DNA from: Fidelibacterota bacterium SCGC AAA003-L08
GTDB lineage: Bacteria; Fidelibacterota; Marinisomatia; SCGC-AAA003-L08; D37C17
Direction of reading: 5' to 3'
DNA length: 10,829 nucleotides
NCBI GenBank assembly: GCA_000405805.1
Contig: ASPJ01000019.1
Location: 1-10,829 of the forward strand
In this document: positions 1 to 7,131 of the stretch, in pieces
How the letters are laid out: each line of letters begins with the position of its first letter
How positions within the stretch are numbered: position 1 is the stretch's first letter
Notes under the pieces: generated by a model
Database searches by the model: none
Seen by the model: only the letters and a program-made list of their open reading frames with translations
Told to the model about the DNA's origin: nothing
Translations under genes and position numbers: made by a program

Positions 1-884
1 TCGAGGCATGCTCCTATTAATATCTCCTGCTAATTCAATAAATCTTGTTTTAAAATCATACTCTCTAGCTTTCCACTCTAAATAATGAGGGTCAAAAAAG
101 GTGCTATGCCAAATGGTTTAGTAAATGCTGCCTCTAACATTTCCCATACATTAATTTCCATTTTATCACATAGTAGTAGCATTTCATTAACTAATGCAAT
201 ATTTACTGCTCTATATGTATTCTCATAAACTTTAACCATTTCAGCTATTTTCGCACTTGAAACTGGAACAATATGATCAATAGTTTCACTATAAAAAGTT
301 TTTGCAACATTCAATGATTTTTCACCTACTCCACCTACTACTTTGTTTGTATTTTTAGTAGTATATCTCATATTTCCAGGGTCTACTCTTTCTGGCGAAT
401 AAGCCAAATAAAAGTCTTTTTCTGCCTTTAACCCTGATTTTTCAAGTATAGGTAGTATAACTTCTTCAGTTGTCCCTGGATATGTAGTTGATTCTAAGCT
501 AACTAAATGTCCTTTTTTTAAATTTTTAGTTATTGAATTTGTTGCCGCTTTAACATATGATAAATTTGGAATTAAATTTTTCTTTAATGGTGTTGGTACT
601 GCAATTACAATAATATCTACATTAGATAATTCATCAAAATTATTAGTAGCTCTAAACTTTTTTGTTTTTACTAACTCATTTAATTCATTATCCTTTACAT
701 CAGGTATGTAATTTTTCCCTTTGTTAATTTGCAATATTTTATTTTTATCCATATCAAAACCAATGACAGAAAAACCTACTTTTCCTTTTTCTACTGCAAA
801 TGGTAATCCTACATACCCTAGTCCAACAACGCCAACAACAGCTGAATGATCTTTTATTCTGCTTATGACACTACGATAAATCAT
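1..884 (-). pseudogene. wbpA: WbpA-like UDP-N-acetyl-D-glucosamine 6-dehydrogenase, frame-broken at the catalytic motif and cut by the window edge
   Basis: Member of the UDP-glucose/GDP-mannose dehydrogenase family, which oxidises C6 of a UDP-sugar to the uronate with two NAD+. The text is closest to the WbpA (UDP-GlcNAc) branch. The N-terminal Rossmann motif GLGYVG is at residues 21-26, followed by AVPTPL (95-100), ESTTYPGTT (131-139), SPERVDPG (163-170) and the central-domain stretch with K218, ENTYR and NE. The frame is open from the ATG at 884 to Phe263 (codon 98-96), then runs into a TAG at 80-78. From position 93 down to 1 another frame reads [14 protein letters not shown]...[15 protein letters not shown], the normal continuation. 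The roughly 13 residues expected between, of the form YPGPGLGGHCIPI with the catalytic Cys, are absent; about 37 bases are missing. The ATG overlaps the end of wbpE by 14 bases, with AAAGG just upstream. The UDP-binding C-terminal domain would lie beyond the window. Family assignment is firm; substrate rests on similarity and the wbpE neighbour. Confidence 0.85.
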
Positions 885-1395
885 ATTTTGCCTTTATTAA
901 GATATCACTTATTTTATTAATATTAGTATCAGATAAATATGGATACATAGGAATACTGAAAATTCTACTTGATATTTCTTCTGATATTTTCAATGAATTA
1001 TTATAGTAACTAGTACTTGAGAATACTGATTGTAAATGTAATGGCTTTGGGTAATATATAGCTGTAGGAATATTATAGTCTTTTAAATATTGTAATATCT
1101 GGGTTCGTTGTTGTTCTGTATCTGCCAACAAACAAAATTGTGCCCAAGTGGACTCATAGTTATCAGGAATATATTGGAAAGTAAAATATTCTTTTAATAA
1201 TCTCATATATTTATCTGCTACTTTTTGTCTTAATAAAACTTCTTCTTTAAATATTTTTAATTTTTCTATTAAAATTGCTGCTTGGATTGTATCTAATCTA
1301 CCATTAATCCCAGTAGTGACATTATCATATTTGTTATTACCTTCACCATGCATTCTTATTGAAATTAGTTTTTTATAAATACTATGATTACTAGA
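871..1395 (-). pseudogene. wbpE: WbpE-like aminotransferase, C-terminal fragment
   Basis: This is the C-terminal half of a DegT/DnrJ/EryC1/StrS aminotransferase, in a different frame from the N-terminal half. Homology begins at the scar (TCT codon 1395-1393) and reads SSNHSIYKKLISIRMHGEG, then NGRLDTIQAAIL, YYPKPLHLQ and SIPMYPYLSD. All of these are usual in WbpE-type enzymes. It ends with TAG at 873-871, inside the start of wbpA. No ribosome site is visible at its beginning, and it lacks the PLP lysine and most of the cofactor fold, so alone it should be inactive. With the N-terminal piece and about 15 missing residues the intact protein would be about 377 residues, close to family length. 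Confidence 0.85.
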
Positions 1396-1957
1396 AAAAA
1401 GAAGTGCATGATAACTCAGATAAACTCCCAGATTTTTCTTTATAATATTTAGCCCCAAAACTTTGAGCCGCATCTTCTATAATTCTTATATTATACTTAG
1501 TAACAATTCCTGATATTTTATTATAGTCTGCTGATAAACCAAAAATATTAACTGGAATAATTGCCTTTATATCAAGATTAGTATTTTTTTTAACATCTAA
1601 AATAATTTCTTCAATTAAATCAGGATTAATATTAAATGTTTTTGAATCAATATCTACAAAAATTGGAGTAGCCCCTAATAATGTAATTACTTCTGCTGTT
1701 GCAACAAATGTAAATGGAGTAGTAATAACTGCATCACCTGGTTTAATACCTATTGCTAATAAGGACATTAACAATGCATCCGTTCCAGAAGAACAACTCA
1801 CACAGTATTTAGCATCTACGTATCTGCTTAATTCATATTCTAATTTTTTAACTTCGGGTCCCATAATATATTGACCATGATTCAACACATTATGAATGGA
1901 TTCTTTTATTTTATTTTCTATTTTACTAAACTGAATTTTTAGATCAATAAATTCCAC
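1391..1957 (-). pseudogene. wbpE: WbpE-like DegT/DnrJ/EryC1/StrS aminotransferase, N-terminal fragment
   Basis: WbpE-type enzymes transfer an amino group from glutamate to UDP-3-keto-GlcNAcA using PLP, giving the UDP-2,3-diamino uronate used in O-antigen or capsule. Visible here: MEFIDLKIQF at the N-terminus, HGQYIMGPEV (27-36), the phosphate-binding SSGTDALL (56-63), PFTFVATAE, and EDAAQSFGA (161-169) with the Asp and Gln that contact PLP. The frame stops at TAG (1393-1391) straight after CTSFF (184-188). Intact relatives continue PSKPLGCYGDGGA, whose Lys (expected here at about residue 191) forms the internal aldimine. That motif is missing and homology resumes in another frame. The start is GTG at 1957, five bases after the kinase stop; it is preferred because the MEFIDL start is typical of the family. 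Confidence 0.85.
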
Positions 1958-1962
1958 TAGTT

Positions 1963-2583
1963 TTATTCTTCTTCAAGACCATAATAATCTGTATAATAAT
2001 CAAAGTGTTCATCTTTTGATGTTTTCGATTTATCAACTTGATTTAAAACAACTCCAGTTTCTGAAATTCCTCCAACCTTAAGATATGCCATTGACCTTTT
2101 TAAAGCTCCTCTTTGTGTGACCCCCGCTCTTAAAACTAATACGAATTGATCCATTTGCTGAAGTATGACATATGCATCAGTAACTGCCATTAATGGTGGT
2201 AGATCAAATAAAACAATATCCCAATTAGATTTTAATTCAATAATTAAATTTTTCATTTTAGTAGAGCCTAATAATTCTGAAGGGAATGGAGGGACGCTAC
2301 CAGATGTCATTAAAGTTAAATTTTCTACACCTATATCATTGGACAGTTTAGCTATATCATTTTCTCTACCCATTAAATAATCTGTTAATCCAGGTGACTG
2401 TTTGTTATTGAAGACTTTATGCATTACGGGTTTTCTCAAATCAGTATCAACTAATAGAGTCTTTTTGCCTAAATTTGCAAATGTTATAGCTAAATTTGAA
2501 ATAGTAGTTGTTTTTCCTTCTCCAGGCCCTGGACTGCTTACTAATAATGCTTGTCCGCTTCCATCAGAATTAAATCTATACAT
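1963..2583 (-). CDS. BY-kinase (Wzc/CapB-type tyrosine autokinase) domain, split from its Wzz partner
   Basis: Cytoplasmic bacterial tyrosine kinase that autophosphorylates a C-terminal tyrosine cluster and drives cycling of the polysaccharide polymerisation/export complex. Walker A is SPGPGEGKTT, Walker A' is LLVDTDLRKP, and the Walker B-like segment is IVLFDLPPLMAVTDA. The tail FDYYTDYYGLEEE carries four tyrosines in two pairs. In the same frame, homology extends upstream to about 2643 (THEDSKSPISES, then YRTLRTN). This includes the ExxRxxR oligomerisation motif found in Wzc and CapB, so the ancestral gene was fused to the Wzz part. As split, translation could begin at ATG 2583 (or TTG 2586), 8 bases after an AAGGA, but would then lack ExxRxxR. 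The stop is TAA at 1965-1963, five bases before wbpE. Confidence 0.9.
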   Translation of the reverse strand: MYRFNSDGSGQALLVSSPGPGEGKTTTISNLAITFANLGKKTLLVDTDLRKPVMHKVFNNKQSPGLTDYLMGRENDIAKLSNDIGVENLTLMTSGSVPPFPSELLGSTKMKNLIIELKSNWDIVLFDLPPLMAVTDAYVILQQMDQFVLVLRAGVTQRGALKRSMAYLKVGGISETGVVLNQVDKSKTSKDEHFDYYTDYYGLEEE

Positions 2584-2591
2584 CAAATTTG

Positions 2592-2596
2592 TCCTT
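2592..2596 (-). promoter_or_regulatory. possible ribosome binding site for a separately translated kinase
   Basis: AAGGA on the minus strand overlaps the TAA stop of the Wzz part (2597-2595) and lies 8 bases before ATG 2583. This is good Shine-Dalgarno geometry and would let the kinase be made as its own cistron. However, the same bases encode LRTNL in the fused frame, so the match may be coincidental. Confidence 0.35.
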
Positions 2597-4277
2597 AGGG
2601 TTCTATACGATTCAGATATCGGAGACTTTGAATCCTCATGGGTTTTAGTCTCCGTTCTAAATCTCTACTAACTGAATTTCTAGTTCTCTTAGTCTTAGAT
2701 GATATTTTATCAGATTTATAGTTTTTACCAATGGTAGGAATCATACCTAGTATTTCTAAATCATATCTTTCAATTTCTGATATAGATTTTATTGAATTAT
2801 CAAAATACTCTTTTATCAAACATATAATAACAGCTAATACTATTCCTGTAAATAATGAAAGTAACATCGTAGATATTTTTTTAGGTTTAACTGGATCTAA
2901 TTCTGGGGTTGCCAAATCTACAATTCTAATTTTCCCAACCTTTGATGCTTCACCTATCTTCGCTTCTTCTCTTTTTTGCATCATTAAAGCATATGTTTTC
3001 GATAGAATATTTCGATCTCTCTCTAATCTAGCAAATTGCAATGATTTATCAGGTAATGATAATAGTTCAGTTTCATATTTTTTAATAATTTTATCTAACT
3101 CATGAGTTTTAGAAATATATGATGCTTCTTGAGCAGTTATATTTAATAATGTATCCATTAAAGATTGCCTGAATTGAATAGGATCTGCTACTGATATTCC
3201 TTGACTAATGAGTTTCTTTGTTTCTTCTCCTAATTTTTTCTTTAATTTTTTAATAGATTCTCGCTGTGGAAGAACAGCTTGATGTTCTTCTCCTTGGAGT
3301 GCAATAGTAGTAGTCAATTCAGATTCTCTTTGGGCTACTTCTGATTTTAGAGCAAATAATCTTTCATTTATAGTATTTTGAAGTTTTTCAGCTAAGGATT
3401 TCTCTTCCTCTGTTAATTGATTATCAATATATTGTTTACGTTCTTTTAATATATTGTATTCCACTCTAGTTGAATAATACTCTGCTTCTACTAAAGTTAA
3501 TTGATTCAACAATAATTCTGAATTACCTGATAGACCATATATTTGTTCTTTTTTCTGAAAGGCAGATAGTCTGTCTTCAATATCCCATAATTCCTTTTCT
3601 TTAATTAGAATTTGAGAATCTAAGAATAATCTCATATGAATCATTTCCCCATTAGACCACTCTCTGTCAATAGCTTGATATGATTTAATTAAGCGATTTA
3701 TAATTAAGGAGGATTCATATGGATCAGGCATAGATATTGATAGTTCTATTAAATCAGCTTTTCTTCTTTTAGTAATTACTACTGATTTCTTAAATGAATT
3801 CACTAAATTACTAATTTGGATTTCATCTCTAATATCAATAACCTGATCATCATCAAAATAACCTACACTCAGGATATTTCTTAAAAATTTTGAAAGTCCT
3901 TTATGCTCATACTTTCTTGTGCCAAATAAAAACATATTTTTGTATGAACCATCCTCAATAAAATAGTTTATAGTTTTACTTAAAGTTTGTTTAGATCGTA
4001 AAATTTCAACTTCATTATCAATTAAAGTAGTTCCTGATGAAGATGGAAAGTCAGAGAACAAAGATAATCCAGGAGAATTACTCTCAACTAATACTGTTCC
4101 ATAAGATTTATATAAGGGGGTGGTTGTTAAAATAGATGCTAATCCTAAAAAAATTGATATAAATAGAATAAAAGAAATTAATTTTATATTTGTTGATAAT
4201 ATATAAAAAATCTCTTTTAAGTCTATATTATTCCCCTCAGAGATAAACTCATTATTTTGTTTATAAGATTCATTCAT
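2595..4277 (-). CDS. Wzz/Wzc-type polysaccharide co-polymerase (chain-length determinant), split from its kinase domain
   Basis: Inner-membrane co-polymerase that sets polymer length and couples synthesis to export. Membrane segments lie at about residues 32-51 and 469-489. The Wzz domain starts after the first (PLYKSYGTVLVE, then DNEVEILRSKQ). A long periplasmic, Glu/Lys/Gln-rich region (about 215-430) looks coiled-coil, and the proline-rich ATPELDPVKPKK precedes the second membrane segment. The cytosolic part includes SVSRDLERRL (residues 535-544). After that the reading becomes KPMRIQSLRYLNRIEP and stops at 2595, unlike any family tail. Slipping back one base at the A4 run (2643-2646) restores THEDSKSPISES and runs into the kinase. 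The intact product would be about 770 residues, typical of Wzc-like PCP-2a proteins. The start ATG at 4277 is 11 bases after the SLBB gene; no strong ribosome site is seen. Confidence 0.9.
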   Translation of the reverse strand: MNESYKQNNEFISEGNNIDLKEIFYILSTNIKLISFILFISIFLGLASILTTTPLYKSYGTVLVESNSPGLSLFSDFPSSSGTTLIDNEVEILRSKQTLSKTINYFIEDGSYKNMFLFGTRKYEHKGLSKFLRNILSVGYFDDDQVIDIRDEIQISNLVNSFKKSVVITKRRKADLIELSISMPDPYESSLIINRLIKSYQAIDREWSNGEMIHMRLFLDSQILIKEKELWDIEDRLSAFQKKEQIYGLSGNSELLLNQLTLVEAEYYSTRVEYNILKERKQYIDNQLTEEEKSLAEKLQNTINERLFALKSEVAQRESELTTTIALQGEEHQAVLPQRESIKKLKKKLGEETKKLISQGISVADPIQFRQSLMDTLLNITAQEASYISKTHELDKIIKKYETELLSLPDKSLQFARLERDRNILSKTYALMMQKREEAKIGEASKVGKIRIVDLATPELDPVKPKKISTMLLSLFTGIVLAVIICLIKEYFDNSIKSISEIERYDLEILGMIPTIGKNYKSDKISSKTKRTRNSVSRDLERRLKPMRIQSLRYLNRIEP

Positions 4278-4288
4278 AAATCAAGTTC

Positions 4289-4795
4289 TTATGGTAATTT
4301 GCTCATTGTATAAGAAATATTTACAATCTGTAGAATAGTATTTAAAAGATTTACTTTAGTAAATAGATAACTGCTCATAGACTCTTTTATATATATAGTA
4401 TCATGAGGCTTAATAACAATTAAAGACTTATCACTGCTTATATATTGATTCAAATTAATCCTTGTAATTGAATCAGTCCTTTTATCATGAATAATTTCTA
4501 TATTTTTAAAATTAGCTCCACTTTTAGGTCCTCCCGCCAATGAAACTAGGGTTAATAAATCAATACCCTCATAAACTAAATAAGTTCCAGGATTTTTAAC
4601 GTGTCCCCATATATTTACATACATAAGTAAAGTGCCATCATCACTAGCAATATATTCTTGGCCACTAATGACATGGTTAGAATTTACTTTTCCATAATAA
4701 TCAACTTTACCAGTTTGTGAAAAAATAACTGATATGAAAAATAAGAAAAATAATATTTTACTCAGATTAATTGAGTATTTATAATTTGATAACAA
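4289..4795 (-). CDS. small SLBB-domain polysaccharide export protein
   Basis: A 168-residue secreted protein related to the SLBB (soluble-ligand-binding beta-grasp) part of Wza-type outer-membrane exporters. Residues 1-27 form a hydrophobic signal peptide (ILFFLFFISVIFSQ). The SLBB signature spans about 60-105: VNIWGHVKNPGTYLV, then LLTLVSLAGGPKSGANFKNI. KPHDTIYI follows, then a C-terminal amphipathic or hydrophobic stretch (VNLLNTILQIVNISYTM) where Wza-like proteins place their outer-membrane helix. The usual N-terminal Poly_export (PES) domain and additional SLBB repeats are absent. The start is inferred as TTG at 4795, since the next Met is far inside the SLBB domain and would lose the signal peptide. 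It begins five bases after the phosphatase stop and precedes the Wzz gene, the usual partner. Whether it forms a pore alone cannot be told. Confidence 0.85.
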   Translation of the reverse strand: MLSNYKYSINLSKILFFLFFISVIFSQTGKVDYYGKVNSNHVISGQEYIASDDGTLLMYVNIWGHVKNPGTYLVYEGIDLLTLVSLAGGPKSGANFKNIEIIHDKRTDSITRINLNQYISSDKSLIVIKPHDTIYIKESMSSYLFTKVNLLNTILQIVNISYTMSKLP

Positions 4796-4800
4796 TTTTA

Positions 4801-5610
4801 TTATTTAATTCTCCTTTTAATTAAGTTTATAATTTTATTTATTCTACTTAACTCTATTTTATTATTTATAATACTTACAGGCTCTATAATTTGTAAGTTT
4901 TTACCCTCTAAAAGCAAGTTACTATTATATTTAAATTTTTCAACAATTTCAATGCCAAATAAGCCTTCGATTTTATCATACACAGGTTTTAAACAAAAAT
5001 TTCTTATTCTATTATTATGAGCATCTGAACCAATAAGTTGTATGCAACCAGACTGAATAAGTTCCAAAGCTATTTCTGTGCATTTATCTCCAAAATGGCC
5101 TAATATACTTCCAGAGTCAAGTTGCAATACAAATCCTTTATCAATCCAATCCATACAAATTTCATAATTATTTTGAATTGGGAAATATCTTTCTGGATGA
5201 GCTATGATTGGAGTAATACCCTTTTCTTGTAGTTTAAAGAATTCTAATAGATAGTTTGGAGGCAATGCTTTTGTTTGAAACTCAATTAACATAAATTTTC
5301 TATTACCAATAGTTACTAATGGATTATCTAATATTCTAGTTAAATTTGGCAAATAAAATACCTCTGCAGATATATGAATTTTAATCTTAATATTATTTTT
5401 ATTTATTACTTTTTGTAACTCATCAGATTTTTTGCGAATAAATGAATAGTCTGTATTCCGACCATCCATTTTGGGATGTTGGAAATGAACTGTTGAGACA
5501 ACATCAGTAATCCCCTGACTTTCAGCCTCTTTCAGCATATCTATGGACATTTCCATAGATTTAGGACCATCATCAACATCTGGAATAATATGATTGTGAA
5601 AATCAATCAT
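4801..5610 (-). CDS. CpsB/YwqE-type PHP-domain protein-tyrosine phosphatase
   Basis: Metal-dependent phosphatase of the PHP superfamily that dephosphorylates BY-kinases in capsule loci. Metal-ligand motifs are all visible: H5 and H7 in DFHNH, D13/D14 in VDDGP, H42 in STVHFQHP, E83 in SAEVF, E110 in MLIEF, H138 in IIAHPERY, and D196/H198 in IGSDAHN. The 269-residue length is slightly above the usual 240-255. The relatives' TPH motif reads TVH here, while the His is kept. The ATG at 5610 gives the family's exact N-terminus (MIDFH) and lies two bases after the epimerase stop, suggesting translational coupling. Its likely substrate is the tyrosine tail of the kinase encoded three genes downstream. 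It has no signal peptide, so it is cytoplasmic. Confidence 0.93.
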   Translation of the reverse strand: MIDFHNHIIPDVDDGPKSMEMSIDMLKEAESQGITDVVSTVHFQHPKMDGRNTDYSFIRKKSDELQKVINKNNIKIKIHISAEVFYLPNLTRILDNPLVTIGNRKFMLIEFQTKALPPNYLLEFFKLQEKGITPIIAHPERYFPIQNNYEICMDWIDKGFVLQLDSGSILGHFGDKCTEIALELIQSGCIQLIGSDAHNNRIRNFCLKPVYDKIEGLFGIEIVEKFKYNSNLLLEGKNLQIIEPVSIINNKIELSRINKIINLIKRRIK

Positions 5611-5612
5611 AA

Positions 5613-6485
5613 TTATTTATTTAATCTTATCCATTGTTTAACATATTCCTCTAAATCTCTAGTTGGAGAATAACCTATTTTTTCTTGAGCTTCAGATATA
5701 TCACATAATGTTGTTTGCATTTCACCGTCTCTTTTAGGTAAGTATTTTATTGGATAATCTTCTCCAAACATTGTTGCAAGTTCATTAATAGAATAATTTT
5801 TACCAGTACCAAATTCAAATATATCAGCATTCGATGAGTACTCTGAGGCTCTAATTAAGCCTTCAACGATATCGTCAACATGAGTGAAATCTCGCCTTTG
5901 TTCTCCATCACCAGTAATTGTCAAAGGATGATTATTTAAATACTGACTCTCAAAAATACCTACTATTGCAGAATAAGGACCATCCGTAATTTGATGAGGT
6001 CCATAGACATTATAAAATCTACATATAATTGTATCTAAACTATATATTTTGTTATATAGCTTGCATAATTCTTCCCCTTGCCATTTCGTATATGTATATG
6101 GGTTCTCATAAACACCTCCATGGTATGAACTAGACCCAGCATAAACAACTTTAATATTATGCTTTCTTGCATAATCTAGTATATTAAGAGTACTATTAAC
6201 ATTATCTTCAAAAGTTTCCTTAGGGAATTCAAATGATGGTTCAATCCTAGCTAATGCTGCTAAATGAAATATCACATCAGGTTTTTTGATTAACGATTCA
6301 TAATCTACTATTTTAGCTAGATTAACATCAAAATATTGACAAATAGGCTGTTCATTTTCCTTAGAGCCAGTACTATAATTATCAAAACAGGTAATTTCAT
6401 GACCATCATCAATAAGTGCCTTGATTAAATTAGTGCCAATGAATCCAACTCCACCAGTAACTAAATAAAATTTCTTATCTTTCAT
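5613..6485 (-). CDS. NAD-dependent nucleotide-sugar epimerase/dehydratase (extended SDR)
   Basis: Extended short-chain dehydrogenase/reductase of the UDP-glucose 4-epimerase-like group, acting on nucleotide sugars for the polysaccharide. The NAD-binding motif TGGVGFIG is at residues 10-17 (often TGGAGFIG). FHLAALARIEPSF (73-85) follows, then the active-site serine stretch AGSSS (116-120) and the catalytic Y130-x3-K134 in NPYTYTKWQGEE. RFYNVYGPHQ, GDGEQRRDFTHVDDI and FGTGKNYSINEL give the substrate-binding part. At 290 residues it is a little shorter than typical GalE (about 330). The product cannot be assigned from sequence alone; UDP-GlcNAc/Glc 4-epimerisation is the default guess. It follows the largest spacer in the window (54 bases), which holds AGGA 11 bases before the ATG. 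Confidence 0.88.
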   Translation of the reverse strand: MKDKKFYLVTGGVGFIGTNLIKALIDDGHEITCFDNYSTGSKENEQPICQYFDVNLAKIVDYESLIKKPDVIFHLAALARIEPSFEFPKETFEDNVNSTLNILDYARKHNIKVVYAGSSSYHGGVYENPYTYTKWQGEELCKLYNKIYSLDTIICRFYNVYGPHQITDGPYSAIVGIFESQYLNNHPLTITGDGEQRRDFTHVDDIVEGLIRASEYSSNADIFEFGTGKNYSINELATMFGEDYPIKYLPKRDGEMQTTLCDISEAQEKIGYSPTRDLEEYVKQWIRLNK

Positions 6486-6496
6486 CTAAATTTGTT

Positions 6497-6538
6497 TCCT
6501 GTTAAAATTCATATTAAATATTTTTTATTATCTCGCAA
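6497..6538 (-). promoter_or_regulatory. weak candidate promoter and ribosome site in the only sizeable spacer
   Basis: The spacer between the sugar transferase and epimerase genes contains TTGCGA (6538-6533), 16 bases, then TAATAT (6516-6511), each 4 of 6 against sigma-70 consensus, followed by AGGA (6500-6497). In DNA this AT-rich such matches arise often by chance, so this is only a candidate for an internal start of the downstream export genes. Confidence 0.2.
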
Positions 6539-6539
6539 A

Positions 6540-7127
6540 TTAATAATTACCCCTAAATATAGTCTTAAATATTATCAATAAATCATCCAACATATTATTA
6601 TTTTTTAGATATAATAAGTTTAATTTAACTTTATCTGGCAATATATACTTATCATGATATTCTTCAGGATTTTCTTTATCTAATAGCATATATTCTTCAT
6701 TAGCATATTTTAAAGTTGCTGGGCTGGTTATACCCGGTCTAATTTTCAAGAATTTTTTTTCTTCTTCAGTTAATTTAACAATATAATATTCAACCCATGG
6801 TCGAGGACCAACAAAACTCATATCTCCTTTAAAGACATTGAACAATGAAGGCAATTCATCTAATTTCCATTTTCTTAATATTTGGCCAACTTTAGTAATC
6901 CTTGGATTATTTTGTATTGTAAGATGTGAAGTATTAGAGGGATGTCCTTTACTCATTGTGCAAAACTTATATAAATAAAAATATTTTTCATTCAACCCTA
7001 TTCTTTTTTGTTTGAATATAATAGGTGTCTGAGAAAATATTTTTATAATGATTGATACAATTACCATAACTGGAGATAAAATTATTATACCAATCGTTGA
7101 AAAAATAATATCGAATAACCTCTTCAT
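6540..7127 (-). CDS. bacterial sugar transferase (monotopic polyprenyl-phosphate phosphoglycosyl transferase)
   Basis: Transfers a sugar-1-phosphate from a UDP-sugar to undecaprenyl phosphate, starting the repeat unit at the cytoplasmic face of the inner membrane. It has the small PglC/WcaJ-C-terminal architecture (195 residues). KRLFDIIFS and one hydrophobic reentrant segment (residues 7-30) are followed by QKRIGLNEKYFYLYKF. The catalytic Asp-Glu is D90-E91 in KLDELPSLFNV, followed by KGDMSFVGPRP and LKIRPGITSPATLKYANEE. Two deviations are seen: KFCTM where KFRTM is usual, and PRPW where PRPE is common. Catalytic residues are intact. The ATG at 7127 gives the family start KRLFD; a TTG at 7130 is also possible. 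It lies four bases after the flippase-like gene with no clear ribosome site, so coupling is likely. The sugar donor is not predictable. Confidence 0.92.
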   Translation of the reverse strand: MKRLFDIIFSTIGIIILSPVMVIVSIIIKIFSQTPIIFKQKRIGLNEKYFYLYKFCTMSKGHPSNTSHLTIQNNPRITKVGQILRKWKLDELPSLFNVFKGDMSFVGPRPWVEYYIVKLTEEEKKFLKIRPGITSPATLKYANEEYMLLDKENPEEYHDKYILPDKVKLNLLYLKNNNMLDDLLIIFKTIFRGNY

Positions 7128-7131
7128 CAAT

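Noticed and set aside
871..1957. Two separate genes (two small proteins) instead of one broken aminotransferase
   Set aside because: The halves align end to end with one WbpE-type protein, the second has no start signal, and neither contains the PLP lysine.
2640..2650. Canonical programmed -1 frameshift site joining the Wzz and kinase parts
   Set aside because: The run CTA AAA CCC does not fit X XXY YYZ; only single-tRNA slippage on AAAA is possible and I saw no obvious downstream stem. Kept only as an alternative.
2165..3105. Plus-strand open frames over the kinase and Wzz genes (about 71, 89 and 124 codons)
   Set aside because: They are antisense to well-conserved coding sequence, show no family motifs and have no ribosome sites; they are shadow frames.
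6486..6539. Transcription terminator or riboswitch in the 54-base spacer
   Set aside because: It has no stem-loop with a following T tract in the reading direction and is too short for a riboswitch.
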